Of a stretch of 64,000 nucleotides of DNA, positions 1-11,908 are shown piece after piece. Origin of the DNA: Magnaporthiopsis rhizophila. Taxonomy: Eukaryota; Ascomycota; Sordariomycetes; Magnaporthales; Magnaporthaceae. The notes under the pieces were generated by a model. That model worked only from the letters and a program-made list of their open reading frames with translations. It searched no databases and was not told the DNA's origin. The stretch lies in assembly GCA_003049465.1 (NCBI GenBank), contig PYSS01000075.1:62001-126000 (forward strand). The letters run 5' to 3'. The position numbers and the translations under genes are program-made. Numbering within the stretch: position 1 is the stretch's first letter; every line of letters begins with the position of its first letter.

Positions 1-3000
1 CTGCGTTGGAGGTCACATACGGTCTAGGTGCAATATGCAGATACCCAATCGAGCTCACGCTGTTGAGGCGGTTCTTGAGAGCCGCGAAAGCCGACGACTG
101 AGGCAGCAGCATCAGGAGTCCGTAGAGGCACTTGTACAGATGCGGATATCTCTCTGGCTCCAGCAGCTGAAGGCGGAGATCTAAGCCGGGGATTTGCGTG
201 ACGGCAGCCCATGAGGTCAGTATGTTTGTTACTCTCTCCCAGCCCCGAAACCGACCAGCCCTTCTCCCACAGGAACAGAACTCACATGTGAACACTGGCG
301 ACTCGAGTAGCTGCACCAGCTTATCGATCTGAATTAGGATGCTCACAGTCATCTCCAGCTCGGCGAATATCTGCAATAGGTTATATGCCTGCTCGTATGC
401 CTGCGCGAGCAGACAGAGCGAGAAGGTGGCCACGGCATTGTAGCACCACGACCGGAATAGGGCCACGAAGAATGTTTGGCCGTCCTGGTTGGTAAATAGA
501 CTCTCAGCTCATGCACACACCCGCGGATCCATCCAAAAAGTCACGAGTCTGGGAATATCCCACCTTGGTCTCGAGGTTCCTCAGCCTCTTTCGCAGATCC
601 GACAATTCAGGGGCCGTAATCAGGTTGTTGTTCAGATTTTGGACCATGATGCTCGCAAACTCGACGTCTTCCTCCTTCTCTATGCAGTCGGCCAGAGTCC
701 GGTATATGCGCTCGGCACTGAGGCTGACGCAGAGCTGGCGGATGATCAGATTGCCGCGCGTCTCGAGCAGCTTGCGATCGGTGGAGAAGAGCTGCAACAG
801 GTTGACCATGAAGTTGGAGAAGTAGTCGTCCTCGCTGTTGCGCGAGATCTGCGAGAGAAGCTGCAGGTCCTTGGTGACGACCGCCTCTGCCGGATCCGAA
901 AGTGTTTTGAGCAGAGCGGGGAAGGTGCCGTCGTTGAAGGCAAGGACCTTCCTGGGCGCTTTGCGGTGTAACATTATGAGCCACGTAAGGGCGGCCACTC
1001 GCGTGGCCTCGTGGTCGTTCAGGAACAACAGCGTCAGGGAGTTGACGGCGGCGGCGTAGTCCAAGTCTGCCTGGGGATGTTGAGCTCCCGCCGCCGGGGC
1101 GGTCACAGGCGCCGTGGGAGCCGTCCCCGGTGGCACAGGGGTTGCGGCGGCCGCCCGGTTGGCCAGACCCGGCGTCGGGCTCCTCACCTCGAGATCGCGG
1201 GTAGAGCCCGAGAGGGAAGGCCGCGCGCTGTGGGTGGTGTGGCCGCCGCCGTCTTGTTGCTTGTCTTGCTTCTCAGGGTGCGGGGCCGGGATGCGTGGCG
1301 CAGGCTGTCCCGGCGCGATCTCGGGCTCGTCCGAGAGCGAGACTACGTAGTCCATCAGGGATGTGTTGACCCTGGCGGCGGCCAGACGAATCGACTCGAC
1401 ACCGCTGGCCATGGCCGGGAGGAGGTGCGCCAAGATCTTTGGCGTAAAGGGGAGCACCTCCTCCGGGCAGATGTCGAGGAACTCGACGATCCACCGCAGC
1501 GACTCGAGCAGGCCATCTTCCTCTGCAGGTAGGGCACGCTTAGCAGTGGACTGTTGGTGACGGTGGTGATTATTAAGCGGAGCATTCATACCCAATGGCG
1601 AGTCGAGCGTGGCTGTGAGGATCTCCAGGATCGCCTTGTACTCGATCTGGACGTCCTGGCCGGGAACCCAGTCGTCCTCGTCGCTGGTGGTGGCTTCGTC
1701 GTCGTCCTCCTCGTCGCCGCCAGCCCCGTCGTCGTCGTGGGCCGTCTGCGAGTCGGTTTCGTGAAGCTGGTCCGGCGCCGGGGTGCCGTGGATGCTGGCG
1801 CTGTCCAAGGAGTCCTCGCGCTTCCTCTTGCCGTCACCCTTGCCGCCCTTGGACCTCTTGCTCTCGGCGATGCCCTTCTTGATCCTCGAGATGCGCTTGA
1901 TCTCGCTGAGGAACTTGTCGAGGCAGCCCTGGGTGGCGACGTGGACGTCCCGGTTGGCGTCGCTAAGGAAGCGCAGCAGGCCACCCAGGAACTCGGGCAG
2001 GAACGTGACGAGCTCAAGGTCCGGGATGGAGTCGAGCAGCACGATCCAGCCAACCAGAAAGGTGCGCGTAAAGGGGTTGATGACAAAGATGCGCTCCTTG
2101 AGCAGCGGGATGAAGCGGCGCAGCGAAAAGGCAGTGGGCAGGGGGCCGCGGTCCTCGATACCCTCCTTGATGGCCTCGGGATCGTGCGAGAAGTCCTGGG
2201 ACGTCTCAAGGACGGACACGTAGGTGGCTGCAGACTCGGACACAATGTCCTTGATTAGGCGATCGAGGAGCTCGGCGCCATTTTTTACCGAGAGCTCGGA
2301 GTCGGCACCCAGCTACAGGAGGAGAGGTGGAGGGCGTTGGTTAGGATTAAATTAGGCCTGGAGGGTCTTGTGACCTGGGACGAGCACACCACCTCGCATG
2401 TATGCGCGATTCCCGCAGACAAGAAGGGGGCGTGCGGGCGAGGGAGATGGGATGGGGTGCATGCGCACCGATGAGATTATTTGCGCGCGAAGACACGACG
2501 TACCTTGCACAGGGCATCGAAAATGTGGTTGAAGTAGATGAGAATCTCTCCTTTGGCGACCTTTGCAATGTTGTACAGGGCCTCGCACGCGTAATATCGC
2601 ACCCGGGCATCCTGATCGGTAAAGCATGCCAGGACGGGGGGCACGATAATCTCGAGATATCTCGGCAGCTCCTAGAGCGGGGAGGAGGAGTGGAAGATTA
2701 GACGGCGGACGGGTGGCTGCGCTGGACTGGACCGGAGAGGCGGGGAAGCGGCAGAGTGACGTGTGGCAGGGGGTGATATGGGCAGAGGGCTGTGGAGCGC
2801 AGGCTCAGGCACTTACTGGGCCGAGGGCGATAGCAGCAGCAGCCAGGCCTATCAGGCCACCGTTACGGGCATGTGGGTTGTGGATGGCATATGCGTACTC
2901 GTTGCAGAGCTGGTCGAGGATGGCGAGAACGCGGTCGTGGTCCTTGGTGGCCACCAGCTCGCGGATGACGCGCTCAAGCCTGGGCAGCAAAGCAAAAGGT

Positions 3001-3127
3001 TATTGAGTTTTTGGGTATCAGGCACCAGGCAAGGGATGGAAGCTTAGTTGGGCACGCACTCTAGAGCGCCGACTTTTCGCTTGTCATAGATCTTGTCGTT
3101 GAGCAGCCGCGTGACGTTTGCATCCAT
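1..3127 (-). CDS. VAC14: Vac14, scaffold of the PI(3)P 5-kinase complex (C-terminus outside window)
   Basis: Vac14 holds together Fab1/PIKfyve and the Fig4 phosphatase, which make and turn over PI(3,5)P2 on vacuole and endosome membranes. I read six coding exons right to left: 3127-3060, 2979-2817, 2671-2504, 2312-564, 484-286 and 180-1 (continuing off the left edge). All junctions are GT..AG and phases agree; the first junction restores ALELERVIREL. About 842 codons are visible. The N-terminal HEAT-like region contains PFTRTFLVGWIVLLDSIPDL, typical of the Fab1-binding part; residues about 280-355 are a Lys-rich then Asp/Glu-rich insert; the last two exons carry the conserved C-terminal block (LFRSWCYNAVATFSLCLLAQ, then LRLQLLEPERYPHLYKCLYG) of the Fig4-binding domain. 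The ATG at 3127 was chosen because its first 20 residues fit the family start. Family assignment is firm; the exact codon at the 286/180 junction is less certain. Confidence 0.93.
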
Positions 3128-5449
3128 GGCTGCGGTGGGTTGCTGATGCTGATTCTGATGCTGGTGCTGGTACCAGCGCCAGCGGACGATGATGTCGACG
3201 TTGGTGGTTGGTTGCAGCGGCCTCAGAACCTACGCTGCTCACCTGCCTGCAAGCGCACTCTGCCAGAATTGCAAAATTGCAAGGCAGAGAGCAAGAGTCT
3301 GCAACGCGTCGGGAGGACGCGAAGGCTGGATTTCCCTCTCTGCCGCGGCTGCCAGACAATCCTGCCGCCAAGCCGATTGAATGAAAGGAAAAACGGTTGG
3401 TTAGGCGCCGCCAAGCAGGAGACAGAGCAGCGAGCTGGGGGTGGTGTATTCCAAATGAAGAACGACCCCGGCTGCCTGTCCGCCTGGCTACCTTACTTCT
3501 GTGCCTCTCCTCAGTATCTACGGCCGTCGTACCTGGCAGATTGGGCAGGCTGGCGGGGAGGGCTGCTGCTTGGCTTTGGTTTGCTGGGCTGGGAAACACG
3601 AGGACGTCACCGGCGGCGCCTTTGGTGTCGGCCCTGTCCCACACACAAGGCTGCAGTAGCCCCGGCTAGGCATAGCCCCTGTGGAGGCACGGACGATACA
3701 CGGGAGAGCCCACAGGGGACACAGCCTGCCAGGATTGGTGCTGGCAGGTGCGACCCACCCACCACGAGCTTCATCGCAACTGCCGTAGAGACCGAGGTAC
3801 CTTCATAAGATTTTGCTTCCTTTTCCTCTTTCCTCACATGGAACTCTCATCCCAACAAATCATCAAATCATAGTGATGCAAACCCACTCAGGTCTGGCAG
3901 ACAGACCAAACACCAGCACCATTGACACCACCAGCAAACACGTTTCACCGACCCAGCTCGACGCACTTGGTGTCGTGGCCAGAGCTGACTGACTGCTGCT
4001 GATCGGGTCGCCTCACTAGGAACCAAGACCAACACCAGCCGCCATGACCGTCACTTGACCTGCTAGTTGCAGCCCAACACTGCATCGCTTCCTGTCTGCC
4101 GGCTCCTCTGGACGGGACGCCCGCATCGGCGTGAGGGATTATTCTGTCAGCCCGCATATGCCATCGAGGCACCGCTCCCTTGTGCGACCCTCCTCGGACC
4201 CGTGTTCCCAATGAGAGCGCCGGCTCGGCCTTGAGACAACCCGTCCTTCGGCTCACCGGTCGCGACGACACTGCCTTTATGGACGCGGGGTAAGCGACGG
4301 ATGTCTCGGAAGAGTCTGTCCACTGCTCCTGCTGGGTAGCCGGCCACTTAAAAGATGACATGGCGATATCACCAGAATCCTGCTCGTCACCATTCCTGAC
4401 CACTTCGGGTCTTGTTATCGCGAGCCTGCGCCCAACCAACGACACCCTCCATGGGCTGCGCCGTGGCTGACCTGGCTTGACTTCCAAGTGGGATCCCAGC
4501 TTGCGATTGGGTGTCTGGATGTACCAACATAACCTACCTGGCCCTTGCTACTTTGCCCTTCCTTCCTTCCTTTTCTTGCCTTTCTTCTTTTCCTCCTGCT
4601 CTGTTCTTTCTGCAGCCAGCAGCTTATATCCAATACCGGATGATTAACATGCATATGTGCCCTCCCTGACCCGAATCGGAAGCCACAGCTGGCTCTCCAT
4701 AGACCCCAGCCCCTTGTGCCTGTCTATCGATCCTTGCAGCTCCGCAGATCTCACACCTCTGCCCAGAATCGATCGGCTTTGCCTTGCTTTTCTTTTCCAG
4801 CCAAACCACTAGCTCCACCCTCATCGCTTACTCGGACCGGAATAGCACCAGATCGTGGCTTGCAGGTCGGTTGCAGGTGCCAGGCCACCTTGGCGTGTAC
4901 AATGCTACCATGCCCTGTCTGCACACGCCCAAGGGGCTGGGCTGCAGGACGCAGTTGCATCCTACGTACCTGTACCAACCAGCCAGCCATCGGTGGATCT
5001 CCCTGCGAGATTGTTTATCCCAGACTACCACTTGTGCAGCTCTGGCCACTGAGACATCACCCTCAACTGGGTGTCAGCGTTGCTTCTTCCGACAGTAACC
5101 ACCCAGGCCCGCATTATGCCGGGATCCCCCAGACAAGCACGCAAGAAGATCTTTGAGCCATGCAAGATAGCAAGCATGTGCTCATCGCAACTCCTGGAGC
5201 AGTGATGTCATTTGCAAGGACCACGAAACCAAGATGGCCTCGGCTGCTCGGGAAATATAGGCTTTATAGGAAGACACAGGCCAAGTCTCTGGGTTGTAAC
5301 GTCGCCTAATGCGGCGCAACTCTAACGCAGCTGCGTCGCACGACGCTGAGAGATGGCCTATGTACGGTACATTTACACGCTTGCTCCCTCCCTCCCTCCC
5401 CTTTCGGATGGTCCCGTCTGGGATCTACTACAAGCTCGGGATTGCCTAA
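3128..5449. other. Intergenic region upstream of VAC14
   Basis: No gene is supported here. Open frames exist on both strands, but none has a recognisable domain or a convincing start with splice sites, and several overlap each other. It contains the VAC14 promoter and leader at its left side and the 3' flank of the small SMP-like gene at its right. Pyrimidine runs such as a CCTT repeat near 4560 and a CTCC repeat near 5387 are simple sequence. Confidence 0.6.
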
Positions 5450-5717
5450 TTAGGCAGACTTGCCGTCCCCTCCCTTGCCGTTGTCGCGCTCGCGCTTCTC
5501 CTGCTCGGCCTTTCTCTCAGCCGCGTTCTTCTCGGCCGCCTTTCTGGCCCGCTCGATGAAAGCAGGCTTGGGCGAGAGAGAAAGAGGAAGCAAAGCAGCG
5601 CCTTGTCAGCACATACTCCAGGACTGCATACGGTAGATGACGGCTGGACAAGCTCACATCTTTGCTCGTCTTGGCGATCCGGCTAGCGGCTGGGGTATCC
5701 ATCTTGCCGTCAGACAT
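5450..5717 (-). CDS. Small SMP-like protein, 58 aa
   Basis: Two exons, 5717-5658 and 5566-5450, joined by a 91-nt intron (donor GTGAGC, branch-like GCTGAC, acceptor CAAG) give a 58-residue protein. The N-terminal half has PAASRIAKTSKD and the second half FIERARKAAEKNAAERKAEQ, followed by a charged, Gly-rich tail. This AASRI...RARxAAxKN pattern resembles the short SMP (seed maturation protein-like) proteins that are widespread in fungi; their function is not established. The protein is hydrophilic, has no membrane segment or signal peptide, and is probably a small helical or partly disordered protein. It is about 2 kb from its upstream neighbour and shares no obvious regulation with VAC14. The splice model is good; the family name is an inference from motif spacing. 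Confidence 0.7.
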
Positions 5718-7754
5718 GAGGTGAGACGTTTGTTCTGTGGGTGCGTGAAGGTCGAGATGTTTCTGTAGGAGAGAGTATATCTAGAGTTGACTTAGGAGGC
5801 AGTGATCAGGGCGCGATGGTCGAGATGTCCAGAGTATGTTCTGATCAAGGAGACATCGTCGCCCTTTTTATACACGGTCCGGCGCCAGGCAAGGCCGCCG
5901 TGATTCGTCGTGCTCCGGACCAGGCTTGGATGGATGGCATATGGCTTTCTTTTATTTTATTTTATTTTACTTCAAGGTCGAGATAGCGTAGTCGTTCCTC
6001 GGAAAAAGTGGCTCGCGACGGCTCGAGGACCATGATACTCCTACCTTCGCTGTCTACACCCCTCCCCCTTCCCACACTCCCCTTTCTGTCGGCCACCTGG
6101 TGAGCGCCGGCGGCAATAGTGATGATGATTGTGGAGGTGGCGGCGGTGGGGACGGTGGATATGAGGGCAGCAGAGAGGAAAAAAAAGGGCGCGAAAGGGG
6201 GTTAGTGGGATCGAGACGTTGGAGCGAGTGAAGTGAACGAGCGATGACGGTGCATAGCCAACGGGCTGTCTAGCCATGCAGGGGAACCCGACGAGAAATA
6301 CCTGCCCACTGACATCCCCTCCCTCGGGTTCTCATATGCTTCTTTGCCTTTATTTTCTTTTTTTCTTGTTTTTTTCTTTTCTTTTGTCCGTCTCGCATCC
6401 ATCCATGGTTAAACAGATCACCTCCACCTCTGTGTGTTGTTGGTCCGCCGTCGCGAGCCAACGACACGGCGCAGTTTGTGATCTGCAGAGGGGTGGTGGG
6501 TGGTGGTGGGCAGGTTTCATGCACCCTACCATACCATACCCTACCCTATATGTGGCTGCTGTACGGCAACGCAGAAAGGAAGACTGCCCGACGACCTGTC
6601 TGGTCAACCCTCGATCCCTCTAGAAAAAAAAAAATGCCGGTCTCCAGTTGGCTGTCTCCGCGATGCACAAATGTGCAAGCTACCTATGCAAGCCAGCTTC
6701 GCTCGCTGACACCCCATCCAGCAACACCATGTCGGGGCCCCGTCATGGTTCGGTCAGCCCGCGTTTTGTTGGGGAGGAGGGCAAAAAAAAGTTCCCCGTG
6801 GTTAGCAAAGTGGCAGGCCCGCGAAAGAGCTCACTGCCGAGTTGGAAAGACCATACAGCAAGCAGGCAGCACTTGGACACACACACATGCAGTGCTTGGG
6901 CCTGGCCCTGGCTAGTATATACAGAATAGGCTCACTCACCCCGCCAGGGTTGCCACCACGGAATGTGCAGCGATGGAGTCCTGATCTGCCTGCCTGCAAC
7001 CACGCACCTGCCGCATTGGAGGTATGTAGAAGGTTTTCAAGCGAGCTGCGTGGTGGATTCTGGTGGATTCTCCCCAGACTTTTTCCCCCTCTCTCTTCCC
7101 CCTCGTTCTTGGCCCTTGCTGACAGGGGTGTGCGTGGTATGCTTTGGTGTGTGGTGTGCGTGGTGATCAGCCCAACTCTCGTACGCCACTGTCACTATCA
7201 CCATTGCGAAAACTGCAGTTTGATGGTTTAATATCCAAATTATATACCTCTGCGCTGACAACACATCTGCAACAAAAGCGGAATCCAACGCAAAAACCAG
7301 CCGGACCATTTGCTCCGCGCGTCGGCAGCCATAGTTGGCGCGGCGTTACGGATGGATGAGGTCCTTTTCCATCACACCGGTCCCTCCGTTTTGCCTCAAA
7401 ACTGTGGACGGACGCCTCCTTGATGCATTCCTATCCACACCGGTCAGGAAGCAGGAAATATTGGCGCAGGCCTGTCCAGGCCATGCCTATCTCATGCACC
7501 GAGCAAAGATATCACGCACCCCATACAGTTACACAGAGGACCACTGGGAGGATGCGCCGGCAGGCAGACGTCTGCTGCAGCCCGCATAATGCACATTACA
7601 AGTCTGAACTGACATGGCGTTTCGTATTACGATAGATCACTTCTATACTCTATATTACCGCCTTTTCTCTCTCCGGCATGTCGTATCCAAAGTCTCGTCA
7701 GGCGCCAATGGCCTGCAGATAACCAAGGAAAATCAGGAAAGAAGCAGCAAATGG
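5718..7754. other. Intergenic region with simple repeats, no gene seen
   Basis: I see no supported gene. The stretch holds low-complexity tracts: a TTTTA repeat near 5950-5970, T-rich DNA near 6340-6390, GGTGGT and ACCATACCATACCCTACCC tracts near 6483-6548 and an A11 run near 6622. The 5' flank of the small SMP-like gene lies on the left and the 3' flank of the desaturase on the right. Confidence 0.55.
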
Positions 7755-9509
7755 TCAGTGGGTGTGGACACTCGACTGCTGGTGACACCTGGCGAGAAAG
7801 GCTGCCTGCCGGGAGACGTCGGCAAGCTTGCCCACCACCAGCTTGTTCCCGTCGACGAATCCGAGCATGGCGTAGGGGATGCCGACGTCGCGGCAAAAGT
7901 CGCGCACCAGGACCTGGGCGCGGCGGAGGTTGTGGCGCGGGATGCGCGGGTACAAGTGGTGGATGGCCTGGAACTGCAGGCCGCCGTGGAAGAAGTCGAG
8001 CCACTCGGGGCAGTCGACGTCCATGGTGGTGCGGAGCATCTTTTGCGGGAACGACTCGCGCGGGCCCAGGTCGGCCGTGCTCATGGCGAAGTGTGACAGC
8101 GTCAGCTGGACGTGCAGCGGCATGGTCACCATGTGGCTCAGCATCACGTAGGCGAAGCGGCCGCCGTTGGTCGGGATGGTGCGGTACACGATGCAGTAGC
8201 CGTACCAGTACCAGAAGAAGGCGTGGCCGGCCAGCTCAAGGTAGGGGTGCCACCATGCGGGGCCCTTGCGGGGTCCCTTGCGCAGCAGCAGGTACTCGAG
8301 CGACAGGCGGTACAGGTTGAAGCGGCCGAAGAGCAGGATCGGGTAGAAGAGGTAGTGCTGGGCCTTGACGAGCAGCTTGGCGGCCGCGTCGTACTCCATG
8401 ACGCGGTCGTAAAAGCTGGACCGCAGCGACTTGAAGTAGCGGTGCGTGACGGCGAGGAAGGGCAGGTACTCGATGTCCGGGTCGTGCTCGGGGTGGTTGG
8501 TGACGATGTGGTGGACGTTGTGGTTGTTTTTCCACCAGCCGAGCGACAGGCCGGCCAGGAAATCGCCAATGATGATGCCGATGACGGTGTCGACGTGGAA
8601 GTTGTGCGTAATGCCCATGTGGCCGGCGTCGTGGGCCGAGAAGACGAGCTGGTGCCAGAACATGCCCATCAGCACGCCGCTGGTGGCATACCAGCCCCAA
8701 CGCAGGAAGAGCAGCATGAGAGCAAAGAGCAGGCTGTAGCGCGCCACCTCGACGGCGTAGGCGCGGTAGTTGCAGTCGTAGAGCCCCGCCGCGCGGATGC
8801 GGTCGTTCAGGTCGCGGTACTTTTGCACAATGTCGGCCTGGGTGGCGTCGTCGAGTGGCGGATACGTGGCGTGGTCGAGGTCGATCTCCTTGCGCGTCAG
8901 CGAGTCGAGGAAGGCCATGCCGTCGGGCAGCTCCCCGGGCTCTTCCACCGACGACGATGACGACGACAGGGACGAAGCCGACAGAGAACGGGGGCCGCCC
9001 TTGTTGCGGCCCCTGACGGGCTGCTGCTCGTCAAAGACGGGAGACGGCGCGCGGGAGCTGGCGTCGCTCGAGGGACTTGATGGGGCGTCCGAGGACGGCA
9101 ACGGCACGTCGGGCGTGTGGCGACCAAAGACGCCGCCCTGGATCGGGGGCACCATGTTCGCCCACCGGCCCTGGACACGGCCAATGCGGTACCTGTCCAT
9201 CATGCGGCGAGCCTCGGCCGAGTGGAGACTGCGGCGGGTGGCGCGTGTTAGTCCCCGCGTTAGGATTTCAAGCTCCAAAGTGCGCTAGGTCACTAACACT
9301 GTCACCTCGTCGGTGGCGTCCCTACCCACCATGTGCAGGATGGCCTTGTCGCCGCCGGGGTGGTACTTGCGCCAGGCGTCCACCTTGAGGACGAACTGAT
9401 CGAGGATGATGAGCGAGTGGCCGTCGGCGATCATGGCCTCGACCTCGCGGCGCGACATGAGCGGGTAGGTCCTCTGGCGGGCATTGACGCTCCCATTTTC
9501 GACAGCCAT
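7755..9509 (-). CDS. Cytochrome b5-fusion delta-8 sphingolipid desaturase
   Basis: An integral ER-membrane desaturase expected to insert the delta-8 double bond into sphingoid long-chain bases of glucosylceramides. Exons 9509-9298 and 9228-7755 encode 561 aa; the 69-nt intron starts GTTAGT and splicing yields DEVTVLHSAEA, the expected join. Residues 1-90 are a cytochrome b5 haem domain with HPGG at 50-53. A Ser/Pro-rich linker follows (about 110-170). The desaturase domain has the three histidine boxes: HDAGH at about 270-274, HNVHH at about 307-311 and QAIHH at about 491-495, with hydrophobic segments between. QxxHH in the third box is typical of front-end/b5-fusion desaturases. Delta-6 type acyl desaturases share this architecture; the sphingolipid assignment rests on overall resemblance to fungal delta-8 enzymes and is therefore an inference. 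It lies alone, transcribed leftward. Confidence 0.88.
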
Positions 9510-9868
9510 TGCGGGGGAGGGGGAGGGAAAGCAATCGAGCGAGCAATAGATGGAGCGAATGGTTTGCGAGAGGAACAAGAGCGAAGGGACGACCTCGTGG
9601 GGCTCAAGGGAATATAAAGGAAGCCAGACCAGGCTCCATCAAATTTTTTGACCGCCACTGCGAAAGGGGCGGCACATTCTGCAAGCAAGCAATCGAATCA
9701 GGAATACTCGTCCAGAAACTGGGCTCATAGCTGCCAGGAACCGTTCCATATTGATGTGCTGCTGCCCCCACCTTGGCCCCCACCCGACAGCCGACCGTAG
9801 CGGGGATGGCTGGGGTGATACAAATTCTCCGCCCCCGTCGGAGCAACACGATTTTGACTTGGTAGTCC
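9510..9868. promoter_or_regulatory. Desaturase 5' flank and 3' flank of the low-complexity gene
   Basis: This 359-bp gap between two leftward genes must hold the desaturase promoter and leader as well as the 3' end of the next gene. No TATA element or other site stands out. Confidence 0.4.
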
Positions 9869-11115
9869 TCACATGAAATTCACAAACGGCATCCGGCCCT
9901 GGCACCCACCACCGCCGCCGCCACCACCACCCTGCCATCCGTTTCCGTGCTGGCAGCCATGATGCTGCTGCTGTCCTCCCCCGCCAGGAAGCACAAAAAC
10001 ACCGCCGCCATCACCACCCGCCTGCAATCCCACCATTCCCGGCACCGGCATCCCCATCCCGGCCCCGACCCCGGCCCCGGCTCCGCCCATGAGTACCGGC
10101 GCCGCCGCGCCATGCTGCTGCTGCTGCTGATGGTGATGATTATGATGATGTTGCTGTTGCCGTCCGCCATGATGACCCGCCTGTCCACCAAGCCCAGCGG
10201 CGCCCAGCATGCACGGCGCGAGACAGCACCCTCCTCCTCCTCCTCCTCCTCCACAACCGGCGCCGGCGATCCCCATCATCGGCTGCAGCTGCGGCGGCGC
10301 AGCAGCAGCAGCAGCCACGGCGGGCATGTTCCAACCGCCGCTGTTGTTGCAACACCCTCCGCACCTACCACCCCCACCGCCACCTGCATGCTGTTGCTGC
10401 TGGTAATGCTGCTGCGCCTGCTGCTGCAAGTGACCCGGGAACAGCGACCACAGCGGCGCCGTGAACACGTTCACGACCCCCTGGCCGTTGTTGTTGTTCT
10501 GGTTGTTGTTGTTGCCGCTGGTGTTGTTGCCGCTGCTGGCGCTGGCGCCGTTGCTGTTGTTGTTGGCCGAGCAGCACTGTATCCGGCCCATGACGGGCGC
10601 CGCAGTCAGCGGACACAAGTGAATCCAATCCGGCAGCGGGCCGTTCTGCGCCGGCTGCGGGGTTGCTGCTGCTGTGGTGGTTGTTGTCGTGGTCGTCGTT
10701 GTAGTGGTAGTAGTCGTTCCTCCTCCGCCTTGGGCCCCTTGGGTTCCTTGGGCTCCCTGCGCCGGCTGGACTGCCGCATCCTGTGCCCCTGGTCCCCGGA
10801 AGCAGACGCCGCCGCACGTGCTCGGTATGGCCGCCCCGAGCCTGTTCTGCAGCTGCGCGAGGCGGCAGCGGAGGAGCAGCTCTTGCCTGCCGCTGGACGC
10901 ACGTGTTAGCTTCCCGCTCCGGGACGGTTGAACACGTTGTCCACCCACTTACCCATAGTTTCCATAGTCTGAGCGTGACGGCCAGAGACAAGTCAACCAC
11001 CAGTTTCCTCTGGTTAGCAAGACTTCCCCGACATCCCACTGCGCCAGACTGCACAGGGAAGCGTCCACGCACCAAAGTCCGAGTACGGAATAAACATGTA
11101 CCGCGCGTTGTACAT
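9869..11115 (-). CDS. Low-complexity Gly/Gln/His/Asn/Thr-rich protein, 360 aa
   Basis: I do not recognise the family. Exons 11115-11073, 10968-10953 (only 16 nt) and 10892-9869 join in phase to 360 residues. The N-terminus is MYNARYMFIPYSDFDYGNYG, then a Leu-rich helix-like block (RQELLLRCRLAQLQNRL), and from about residue 50 the chain is almost entirely low complexity: a run of 15 Thr, Asn/Ser repeats, Gln runs, poly-His/Gln, and long Gly runs with Cys. A short ordered block (PLPDWIHLCPLTAAPVMG) interrupts it. Such Q/N-rich, Gly-rich chains often form condensates or prion-like assemblies in other proteins, but no RNA-binding or enzymatic domain is visible. The gene lies between the desaturase and LPD1, all leftward. 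The very open frame on the other strand is a shadow of the repeats. A noncoding explanation cannot be excluded; the in-phase splicing supports coding. Confidence 0.6.
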
Positions 11116-11908
11116 GGCTCTGCGCGCCGCCCTGCTGAGCGGACAAGACACAAAAGGCGATGGGTATCGAGCCGCGCCCAAAACCTGCTATAGGCAATAT
11201 GGCACAAAAATATGTATGGACTGATGCTCAGTATACTATCCTGACTGGCTTGAGAGGCCGCATACAACATCTATATATACGCACATTGACTCCAACATTG
11301 CCATTGGATGCGCCCTGTCGTGTGCCGCCACGGGTCGCCACATGGGCGTGTAACAGAAGCATCGCTGGGCAGACGGTTTGCCCCTTGCGTTTGCACACCT
11401 ATCCGTGACTGACGTGCATGCTTGGGATTCATTGGGCCGTGACTCCCCTTGCGGGCTGCCAACGCAAGGCACCGCACCCAAACCCCGTGGCCGCCAGATG
11501 CTGTGTCCGTCGTCGTGGAACCAGCGTGTTATTCCATTTGTGCAAAGCCACTGCCCCCAGTCATTGTCATTGGGCTTACTTTCCAAACACGAACAACAAA
11601 AACCATCAGCCCAGACAAGCCGGCAGCGAACCTCTGTTCATGGACCCGCCCGCGCACTACTAACCAAGGCTGCAGTGATTCCATGTTCCAGACACCTTTT
11701 TTGAGGGTCCAACCGGGGAGGTCTAGCTAGCTCACCACCACCACACATTTACACATCTATATTTGGAGACTCCAAGTCTAAGCCATGGCCTGTGGAGGCA
11801 GGAAAAAAAGACAAGAAAAAAACCAGGGGCAACCCTATCATGCAACGCTATAACCCTAAGAGTACAACAGCCGCGCCGCCGCCCACGGCGCTGCTGATCG
11901 CCACAAGC
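11116..11908. other. Intergenic, low-complexity gene promoter and LPD1 3' flank
   Basis: About 790 bp with no supported gene. Short open frames on both strands lack recognisable domains and splice support. The left part must contain the promoter of the low-complexity gene, the right part the LPD1 3' untranslated region. Confidence 0.5.

Noticed and set aside
9947..10909. Long plus-strand open frame opposite the low-complexity gene
   Set aside because: It arises from GC-rich triplet repeats shared by both strands; the minus strand has an in-phase three-exon model with a sensible start, the plus strand does not.
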